DNA of 64,000 bases. It comes from Nemophila menziesii (taxonomy: Eukaryota > Streptophyta > Magnoliopsida > Boraginales > Hydrophyllaceae). Made by a program: the position numbers and the translations under genes. The notes under the pieces are model-generated. The model had not been told where the DNA came from, did not search any database, and was given only the letters and a program-made list of their open reading frames with translations. Below, one piece after another: positions 53,241-64,000 of this stretch. The DNA lies in the NCBI GenBank assembly GCA_029959085.1, contig JARWIR010000038.1, positions 6,511,529-6,575,528 of the forward strand, in the 5' to 3' direction. Numbering within the stretch: the first letter of the stretch is position 1; each line of letters starts with the position of its first letter.

Positions 53241-56200
53241 TCTATTAGAGTAAAAAAGAATTAAAAAATTTAAAAAAATCAATAGATCTAGAGAAATGGA
53301 TTAATCTGGAATAATATATTAATTTCAAAGAGAGAGATTTTTAATATTATATACTACAAATACTAGAAAAAATAAATCCAAAAAAATATTTGTTTTAGAT
53401 TTTTTTGGAAAAAGTCAAACGTAAATGTGTATATGGATATTTATATTTATTTGGAACCTTTTTTTTTTTTTTTTATCATTTCTTCTTTCTTGTTTAAAGT
53501 TTGTGTTTGATAGTTATTTTATTATAAACTACCCTTTAAAATAAGCAAAGTTTGTATTTGAAGTTTTGGTAATGAGTAATAAATAAATTTTGGTGCAAGT
53601 AAGCTGGTCCGGACACCCATATATAAAAAAAATTATATCAAAGAAGCCCATCGTCATAGATGCATAAGCGATCGTGTGTCATTGAAACAAGGAATTAGAA
53701 GAATTTCGATGATCTCTCTGGTCATAAGGAAAAAAGGAGATGCCTTTTGAAGGAAAATAACCTAGGGTTTGAAGCTATATATATGCAATTTCCATGTTTT
53801 GTAGTTTTCAAGATAAAAAAAGAATCAAGCTCAGAATTATGCTAGAAGTCATTGCGCTGCAAAAAAAAAAGGTTGGTTGAACCCTAACCCTCTTCCCCCT
53901 ACACTACACCTGCTGATTTATGTTCCGCCCAATGACAAAGCTAACTTCGGCACACCAGATGACGTACAAAATAAAGATAAGATGCAAGTTCTTTTTGGTT
54001 AATCCAAGAAACATCTCACGTTGTTTGGAAGGGTAAAAAAGAAAAAGACAACTTAATGTAATATCGTCAGACTTCTAAAGACGTTAAACAAAAGTGTCGT
54101 GAGAGACAACCCATGTTTTAATCGCTTTTATGTATTTTATATTCAAGTAGTGCATGATATTTTTAAGTGTTTATGCATTAATTAGTGTATATTACGCATA
54201 ACGAGAAAGATAGGATGTTTTACTTGATGTGCATGTAATTTTTTAGCCTAGGTGTGGGATTAAATGGATGGGTAAAACAGAGAAAATGAATTTTGGAAAA
54301 ATTGAAGACCATAAGGAAATATCCTAGTAGTCCAATGGATCCGAAACATTATTTACGATAAGAATGAGCACACAAATTTCTAAATTTCGAGTCGTGCAAT
54401 GTTTTGGAAAAAAAAAAATCGACGCCGGTCAACTCTCCACCGTGGTTATTGGTAACAATCAAGCATAAAATGTAGCCAACACTCAAGGCCTTTATAGCTC
54501 ATGGTACCACATCAACTTTTCTTGAGCACCAGCTCCCCACCGTGTCCAAGACCGTAGGCTATTGTCAACCTGAAAAAAATATTACTTCAAATCGTTCGAG
54601 CAACAAAAAAATTGGGGTTGTAGGCAGACCGGCAGTGCTGATCCAAATTGACTGGCTGCACCAGTCACATTTGCTTGCAAAATTTATAAAAAAAAAATCG
54701 AAACTCATTTTTTTCGTTTTCTGGAAAATATTTGAAAGACCGTAACTTCTCGTTCGGGTGTCAGAATTCACTTTTTATTGAGTTTAAACCGCATATTTTT
54801 CAAGATCTTTCCAATACCGCCAACCAGACTCCACCTTAATATCATACGAAATATTTATAACAAAAAAGTGGAATGAGACACGAAACAAAAGGAAATTACT
54901 AATAATTTGCAGACCCACTTGACTCTAAAACAACCTGTAAGGATAAGGAACTCCACACACGCACCATCGAGGGCCCATAATGGATAGAGTACGTTAACTC
55001 TTTACTTGGAAATTCAACAATTCTTGCAAAGTTAAATACTATTTACCCTATCGTTAGCATGTATATTATATGTTTAGGTTTATACTCTTAAATTTATTGT
55101 TTTTTGAGTCATGAGGACACGATTCAGTTTTGAGTTGGGGGTGCGGTACTAGTTGTCCTCATCCCCGTTTATGTATTTAAATGCTTTCTTAGTTTAATTT
55201 CTCTAGAAAAATGAAAAAAAAGTTTAGATTAAGGAATGCATGTAGGACTTAGAGAACCCAAAAATTTGTTTTAGACGAGTTAATGATTGAAAAGAAGTGT
55301 GCCTTGTGCATTGTCTACAATTTTCTTAAAGTAAAGATATGAAAACACATAATTGCAGATAAAGCTAATTAGTAAGTGATTCAAATAATATAAGTTTAAA
55401 TGAGATAATAACGAGCGGTGCGTAGAACATGAGGTCCAAGATAGTCAAAAACCACTTAAATACGAACTTAAGGTGAGAAAGTAAGGAAACCACTTAGCGA
55501 GAAAAATACCAAGGAATTTTTTTAATAGCCATTTGTTGCCTTTAGCTTTCTAACCCAATATGTAATGTAATATCCTTCTTAGTCTCGTTCTAGCCTTTAA
55601 ACCTTTTCTTTGATAGCCACATTATAAGACTTTACCCTTTAGATTTAGGACTTGACCATATCACCCACCTCAACTCACATGCCTGAGACTAATTGTCTTA
55701 TAGCTTGAGTTTGGGGTGGTGAGTGCTCGTGATCATGGAAAACATTGGTTGGGTAGACTTTTTTTTAAGCTTTATCATTGTGCGCTTATTTTTAATCCCT
55801 GCCAGATTCGAGGAAAAGAAAAAAAGATTTGAAAAAAAGAGAAGCACACGAAAATAAGGCAACACAAGAACTCACATAAAAAAGAGTCTCGTGTTTGACT
55901 TACGAAAAGAAAAAAGGATACATATATGAAAATAATAAAAATCCAGCAAATGACAATTCATTACTGGTTAGGGACTTGGAGATGTTTCTATGACATCAAA
56001 TGGGTTAATTGAGCACGAGCAATTAATTGATGATAGTGAGTAAAGGGACAAAATCCCACTCTAAATTACCCAAATTATACCACTCCCAACCTTAAGCCAA
56101 CGCTACACCTTAAGACCTCTAGATTTCTAGTTGTATGGTTAAGTAATGATTGAATGGAGAAGGATTAGTTGAGTGGACCATTATATATGAGAGGACCAAG

Positions 56201-58009
56201 GAAAAACCTTTAGCCACCATTTCGAACTAAGTAAAAACGATCTCTTCTTGCATTGCAAAACTAATTTAATTCTTGATATTGTTATTGTGTTGAGTATTTG
56301 TATGATAAGTATATTTATATATTAATTTTAGGCATGACTTCATGAGACTTTTTTAGGTATCGTTTCGGGATCATCTCTTTGTTTTGTACCTTGCGGGATT
56401 AGTTTGACTTAGGCCCCTAGTTTAGTTCTTATTTTGTCATGATGAATAAACTTTGAGTTTAGGGTCTTTGTGTTTCGTGTTTTGTGATAGATTAATTGTA
56501 TCAGAGACATCATGTTGAGGGTTTATTGGAGTTATTTGAGGGAGTATCCCTATTATTTGATATATCATGATTTTTTGTCTACTTTTAGATAATTTGTTAC
56601 TTTTAGAAATTTTGTACGTTAATTGTGTGTTAAGTGTATCTTAGGTACACAGATGATACGAGACCTCGAGATGATGCGTAGAAGTAAAATATTTAAAGCT
56701 AACCCCAAGTCATAACGTAAAAGGACCAAAAAGTCGCTTTGGAAAACTAGTGCTTTCACAAGTGGAACTTCGAAGTCAAATGAAGTGAGTCACCACGTGC
56801 ATTCGGCTAGATTTCTTAGCAGACTCTTCATGTTCAAGATATTAACTGAACTTAGGAGAGCGTGAGAGGTGATGGTTTGCAATTTGGAGCTAAGATTACA
56901 AAGTTATGATATTGCTTCCACAATGTCTCAAACTAGACCAGATTCATTGAAAATGTTTTTAAATTGACTTTGACCACTTGAATGGGTCCCACATCCCAAA
57001 AACATTTTTAGACTTTAATATATCATATTTTTTGAATCAGTGAAGGAGTTACATGATTGGGGGGAAACTCTCACACGCTTAGAGAAGAGAATAAATAAGA
57101 ACAGTAGTTTTCAACCATTCTATCTTAATATTTCACCGAATTTCAACCATTCTTAAAGTATTTTGTATTAGTTTCTCATCTCAAATATGATTCTAATACC
57201 TTTCTTCATTGTTTTTATTGTTTTATATTATGAACTAATTCATTCATATCTTGAGAAACACTTAGGGTATGAACCTTAGTCTTCGAGATTGTTTAACTGA
57301 AATAAATTGATTGTTATTGCTTTGGGTATATATTCATATTGTAAATTCAACCGCTTACTTGGCCAAGTAGCGGGTTGGGTATAGTAATCTTGACTTTTAC
57401 CCAAGAGGGGGTCGGATTTCAAAAATAGTATAGAAACATCTGGTGTACGTTAGTGAACAGGGAGGTATTGACTAACGTGATAGTCCATATGGTTAGTATT
57501 TATTGTGTTCGAAAGCGTTGTAGGGTCACTCTGGAGAAACCCGTAGCGTTGTAGTGCAACCCTCTATCTACCCGAGAAGAATTTAGGGAGATCACTGAAT
57601 CCCGACTATTTCCAAAATACCAGTTTGGCCTTTTGTCAATGACATGTAAAACCAGAAATAGTAAGGGATTACTATTGGATTCTCAAGTTATACGTCTAAT
57701 TAATATCTTTATCTTATTTTCAATCTATTCCTTTATCTTTGATATCATTAGTTTAATTTAATTATTTGTATTTTAGTCCTTTTCCCTATTAAAACCAAAA
57801 CCAAAATCAAATATAATTTTATCTTTTATATCTGAAACTTAAGCCCTATTCACTATATTAAACACAAAAACATTAACCTTATAGTCCCTGTGGAGAACGA
57901 TAAAAATATAACTTTATTATTTGGGACGACTTGTGCACTTGTGAGGAGCCTTCCTCGAGTGTGATTTTATATCACGTCTCGGGGGAAACCAATCTTCTAG
58001 ATGTGTTGT
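53241..58009. other. long non-coding stretch, possible Ty3/gypsy LTR/UTR remnants
   Basis: No ORF above about 70 codons has a recognisable motif. Between about 55060 and 58010 the style resembles untranslated and LTR regions of plant Ty3/gypsy elements. Examples are GAGTTGGGGGTGCGGTACTAG at 55132, GTTTGGGGTGGTGAGTGC at 55709, and TAGTCCCTGTGGAGAACGAT at 57881. No paired LTRs or PBS were found, so this is only an impression. 53241-55050 holds nothing I recognise. Confidence 0.35.
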
Positions 58010-60560
58010 TTTTCAAACTAAAGAAAAAGTGACCCTCTTTATTGATAATCGTTTTGTTGATATCTATAAAGTAAATTTCTAAGACCTTTTATGTCAAAAT
58101 GTTACTTGTCTTTCGGTTTAATAGATAGTCCTTGGTTTGTGGCATATGCGCCTTAATCATGCTAGGCTAGATTTGCTTGCAAATATATATAGGGAAGATC
58201 TTGTGTTAGGCTTACCTAAGCTCAACTTTCATAAGTATAAATTATGTAATGCATGTAAATTTTGAAAACAACATAAAAATTCTTTTTTACCTATCAAACG
58301 AGTTGTTACCACTAGAGCTCTCCAAATTATACACATGGATCTCTTTGGTCCAATGGACGTGACTGGCATCAGAGGATCAAAATATGTGTTTGTAATTGTA
58401 GATGCATTTACTAGACATACATGGGTTCTATTTTTAGCTACAAAAAACCATACATTCAATGAATTTTCAAAACTTTGTAGATGCATTCAAAATGTAAAAA
58501 CGATACTCTATCACTTGCATCCATAGTGACAATGGTACCAAAATTTTGAAATTTCCTTTTATATGATTTTGTGATGAATGGTGGATTGAGCATAATCTTT
58601 TGGCTCCTAGAAGTCCCCAATAAATTGGGGTTTTAGAAAGTAAAAACCAAACATTACAAGAATTGACCTGAACAATGTTGAAAGAACATAAGTTGCCTAC
58701 ATATTTTTGGGGTGAATCCGTCAATGCAACATGTCATGTGATTAATCAAGTATCAACGAGACCTAGTATTCTATAAACTCAATGAACTCGGTAATGAGAG
58801 ATTACCTCGTATCTCCTATGTATGTATTTTTGCGTGTAAATGTTTCATTTTAATACTCATGATAATTTGTCAAAGTTTGATGCTAATTACGATGCATGAA
58901 TCTTCCTTGGTTATTCTATCAAGAGTATATCATATTATATCTACAACAAACATATGAATGTCATGGAAGAATTAATGCATGTTGACTTTGATGAAACAAA
59001 TACTTTCTAGAGTAAAGAAGAAGATATCATTTAATATCCTACATTTCATCAACTTGAATTAGAGGAAGAAAAACCTACCACATAACAACCTCAAGATACC
59101 CCTCAACTCAAGAATTCAGATGATAATATTGATGTCAATGTCGAAATTCCCAAGGACCTCCTAGAAGTTGGAAAATGTTAGAGGGATCTTCAAAGAATTT
59201 ATACTTGGAGATCCAAGTAAAAGGGTAAGAACTCGTTCTGATATTAATGCTTTATGTGCTTACCATGATTTCTTGTCCCATTTAGAGCCCATGAACATCA
59301 AAGAAACTCTACTAGATGATTATTGGATCAATACTATGCATGATGAGCTAAATAATTTTGAAAGAAGCAAGGTATGGAATCTCGTTGAAAACCACTTAGA
59401 TCACACTATCATTGGAACAATATGGGTATTCTGATAAAATCACAATGACTCCATTATTGTGACAAGGAACAAAGCTCGCCTTTTTGCTAAATCATATAAT
59501 CAAGAAGAAAAGTATGCATAAGGAATTTAAAATGAACATGATGTTGGATTTAAATTTCTTCCTTGGACTTTCGATCAAGCAAATGGAAAATGGAATCAAG
59601 AAAAATATGTCAAGGACTTTATCAAGAAGTTTAGTCTTGCCAATGCTAAAGATTTTAAGACACCCATGAGGACATCCATAAAATTAACAAAGATGTGCAT
59701 GGTAACGATATTAATGAGAAAATGTATAGAGGTTTGATTGGTAGTTTACTTTATCTTACAACTTCTAGTCTCGATATTATGACCCTGCATGTCTATGTAT
59801 TAGTTCCATCTTATCCTAAGGAGTCACATTCTTGTACCGTCTCACAAATCCTTAGATATCTTGAAGGTGCAATAAGACTAGTACTTGGTATCCAAAACAT
59901 ACATCTTTTGAACTTATAGGTTACACCGATTTTGATTAATGTTGGATGTAGATAGTGGCGGACTTAGGATGTCTAGAATAAGGGGACTTAAAATAGAAGG
60001 TGGATATTTTTATGTTTAATTGTTAATATATTTACAATCAAATTAAATAAAGTTATATGTTTTTTTTATTTAGGTGGGCTTAAGCAATCTTTTGTTGGCT
60101 TTAAGTCTGCCATATTTTGTTGGCTTTAGAATATATAGGAAGAGTTCTAGTGGGAGTTGTCAATTCCTAGGTCATTCCCTTGTATCTTGGTCTTAAAGAA
60201 ATCAAAATAGTGTTGCCTTATCCACCGCGAATGTTGAGTACGTTACCGCCAAAATTTTTGTTGCTCATATACTTTGGATGAAACAAACCTTAGAGGATTT
60301 TGGTCTTACGTGTGATTATATCCTTATTGGGTGTGATAACACTTGTGCCATCAACCTTACGAAAAATAATATTCAACACTCTAGAACTAAACATACAGAG
60401 ATTAGGCACCACTTCATTAGAGATCATACCCAAAAAGGTGATATTTTATTAGAGTTTGTACATTCTTCCAACCAACTAGCCGATATATTTACAAAACCCT
60501 TCCTCAAGATCAATTCAAAATTATTAGAGGAGAAATCGGTATGAACATCCTATAGGGCTT
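58010..60560 (+). pseudogene. decayed, internally deleted Copia pol
   Basis: It starts in the GAG-pre-integrase region (LGLWHMRLNHARLDLL at 58130, then C..C). The integrase follows (MDLFGPMDVTGIRGSKYVFVIV at 58335, WVLFLATK). An RT N-terminal part lies at 59230-59430 (WINTMHDELNNFERSKVWNL). Near 59515 it jumps from the ARLFAKSYNQEE type of sequence directly to EFKMNMMLDLNFFLGLSIKQ, so the catalytic YVDD part of RT is deleted. RNase H runs at 60136-60535 (SSGSCQFLGHSLVSW, CDNTCAINLTKN, HTEIRHHFIRDH, ADIFTKPF). Many stops are present. Neither LTR was recognised. Confidence 0.82.
59953..60132. mobile_element. small insertion in Copia RNase H, hAT-like end TAGTGGCGGACTTAGG
   Basis: The Copia reading GYTDFD.CW stops at about 59950 and resumes with RKSSSGSC at 60136, where the intact gene has only a few codons. 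The intervening ~180 bp begin TAGTGGCGGACTTAGGATG, resembling the common plant hAT-type end (AGTGGCGGAGC.AGGAT). A matching inverted end and TSD were not found, so it may be partial. Confidence 0.45.
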
Positions 60561-61950
60561 CTTACACTATTATTGTTATATTTTACTCATGTCTAACTCA
60601 TTTTGATGAAGACAATGGGAGATAAGAAGCTCATAATTGCTCACATATGTTAATAATGGTAAATTTATTTTTATGCATTAAGTGAAGGAGATTCATGCCT
60701 ATTGAAGACTTCATGTATGTGTTATATGCAATTATTTTAAAAGAATTACATCTTTGATATCTTTGATGAATGTACAATTTGAGGGGAGTCATCCCTATTG
60801 AAGACTCCATATTTAGGTATTTTTTATCTTGATCATGATCTCTTTGTGTATAATTTGTCATCATAAAAAAAGGAAAGAATTTTGGCAAGAAATATTTTCT
60901 AAATTAGCATATAAGTGTTTTAATGTGACAAATTAAGCCCTTACAAAACTACTTTCAATATACATTCTTCGATGAAAACATTTGCACTCAAACTCTTCAC
61001 TTCTACTTTCATAAAAAACACATCTTAACATATAGTTTTCTTGTCATTTATTTCTATGTGTGTTGAGTTGCTCTAGTTGTTGAACTATAATTAGTCTTAG
61101 TATGTTTTCCCTAACATATCTTGTGAATAATATCTGTCCATCCAGGAAAAGAACCAAGAAGTAAGGAAAGATGCAATAGAGTCAAAATCGACAAGCGTTC
61201 ATCCTTCTAAGTCGGTATCCTGATTCAAAATGGGTTTACGTTTTTCTCATATACATGTTATACCGTTTCTGATGAAAAATCTGTGGAATGTCAAAAGTTA
61301 CAGTTATAAATGAGTGGTTTGTTGAGCACATACCTCGTTACAGAATTTACAACTTTAAGTACCATAATTTGACTACAATCCAATAATTTCCTCATAAAAT
61401 GTTGTCTATTTAAAGTTCAGGGGTGGCTCTGAGTATGAGTAGAAGGGAATGACTGTCTATGATCCAATTATATAAAGGGGCCTTCTTTAAATTTTGTGTT
61501 CTTTTTATAATATTCAAAATATAGACAAGCAAATTAAAATTGAATAAACACATATATGAAGTCTGTATTAACAACTCATTTATTTCAACCTAGGTTAATG
61601 TCTACTACTATAGTATTATTTCTGCCTATTTAATCTGCTCCTAATAACCATTGTCCGAATTCTCAAAATTGATCTTTCTGAAAAAATCTTTTAAAGAAAA
61701 TTACCCTCATTTTTCTCGATATTTTCAATCGTGTTTTTCTTTCACACATAACAAATTATTATTATCATCAATTAATTTTATAATTAGGTAGAATTGTGCT
61801 ATATAAACTTAAACAATATTATAAATATATTTTTTTTCATATAAATTATAACTATTATTGATTCAACATATTTTAATATTCGTTGATGATAATATTTATT
61901 TTGAATATCGACCCAAAACCTACCCTATCCTATATTAATTACCAAAAACT
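60561..61950. other. non-coding, probably Copia 3' flank then AT-rich DNA
   Basis: GGGGAGTCATCCCTATTGAAGACTCCAT (60782-60809) repeats GGAGATTCATGCCTATTGAAGACTTCAT (60688-60715), a diverged pair 94 bp apart on the Copia 3' side. CAGGGGTGGCTCTGAG at 61418 resembles a widespread TE terminal motif. Nothing else was identified. Confidence 0.4.
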
Positions 61951-62035
61951 AGTTGGGTTAGCTCAACTGTCTAGGACTTTGCTATTTATTCAACACTTAA
62001 AGGGAGGTATATGGTTCGAATCCCCTTCCTAACGG
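61948..62035 (+). mobile_element. tRNA-derived SINE head
   Basis: GTTAGCTCAACTGT at 61957-61970 fits an RNA polymerase III A box. GGTTCGAATCC at 62013-62023 is a perfect B box 50 bp later. The 5' acceptor stem does not pair with a 3' partner, and the anticodon arm is poor, so this is a tRNA-like SINE head and not a tRNA gene. The body that would follow is short and runs into the CT tract. Confidence 0.6.
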
Positions 62036-62073
62036 GTATGAAGTGAGAAACTCCTAAAAATTCGAGATACATC

Positions 62074-63655
<1,582 letters not shown>

Positions 63656-63659
63656 AATA

Positions 63660-64000
63660 GAGATTCCAAGATTTTTCCCAACAAAGTGGTTTATGATATT
63701 CTATATGCGTCCTAGAAGGGGGGGTTGAATAGGACTACGGAAATTAATTGGCTAATTAAATTCTAAGTAAATAAAATTAAAAGCTAATTTAAATCCTATT
63801 CTCTTTCTAAACTAGATGGACATGAGTTTGATAAATGATCAATAGATAATAATCACCTAGATATTCATACAAGCATATTATCAAACAAATAGAGTGCGGA
63901 AGGTAAATAGTTTAGGGAAAGAGAATACTCAAGCATGTATAGTGGTTCGGTTTCCCCTACTCCACTACCTAAGGTAGCCACCTTAGGATTTTCAAGCTTC
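63660..64000 (-). mobile_element. partial Copia (Maximus/SIRE-like) LTR, cut by window edge
   Basis: GCGTCCTAGAAGGGGGGGTTGAATAGGAC, about 200 bp before GTGGTTCGGTTTCCCCTACTCC, repeats the layout of the LTR at 16504 (CTTAGAGGGGGATGAGTGAATAAGACC, then GGATGGTTCGGCTCG). The primary sequences are diverged, so it is a different family of the same type. Its inner edge and orientation are tentative. Confidence 0.4.

Noticed and set aside
61948..62035. a functional tRNA gene
   Set aside because: The acceptor and anticodon stems do not form. Only the A and B boxes are good.

Overview
The window is nuclear DNA of a flowering plant, most likely a eudicot. It is AT-rich, has spliced genes with GT-AG introns, two-ORF LINEs with DUF4283 and zinc-knuckle ORF1 proteins, Copia elements with plant-type primer sites, and MULE and hAT MITEs. 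The species cannot be named from the sequence. Transposable elements fill most of it; only four host loci look real, and a fifth is cut by the left edge.

Host genes. (1) Positions 1-1188 hold the last two exons of a GON4L-like nuclear gene. A complete nine-exon paralogue (1101 aa) lies at 11028-14871. The two tails, including 3' flank down to about 2058 and 15943, form a segmental duplication. (2) Positions 20880-24324 encode a three-exon, about 1089-aa acidic protein with a hydrophobic hairpin, ten ~50-aa repeats in alternating types, and a conserved C-terminal module. (3) Positions 37974-38902 hold a three-exon gene for an 88-aa conserved plant protein. (4) Only 60 bp downstream, 38963-40021 is an intronless RGP/UDP-arabinopyranose mutase family gene.

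Mobile elements, left to right: a MULE MITE (2234-2537); a nearly full-length LINE with target-site duplications (TSDs) (2859-8170); a Ty3/gypsy protease fragment, a telomere-like array and a ~260-bp tandem repeat (8380-10440); a reverse-strand Copia gag, PBS and LTR (15480 to ~18150); a second copy of the MULE MITE (19654-19924); a 1.37-kb MULE-like element with internal repeats (25768-27134); a decayed Copia (27255-30700); a 6.2-kb LINE with RNase H (31302-37548); a young LTR element without coding capacity, apparently primed by half a tRNA-Ile (40864-45257); a LINE fragment (45516-46384); a hAT MITE (48056-48638); a LINE nested in a LINE (49160-53240); a decayed Copia with its own insertion (58010-60560); a tRNA-like SINE head beside a 340-bp CT tract (61951-62416); and part of a Copia-type LTR at the right edge.

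Exact TSDs identified by eye: 15 bp for each of two LINEs, 9 bp for each of three MULE-type elements, and 5 bp for the non-coding LTR element. I found no new multi-gene system. The observations most worth following are the tRNA-Ile half-molecule primer site with a G at the inosine position, the alternating repeat protein, and the 60-bp spacing at the RGP locus. Calls rest on reading motifs; no database search was run.
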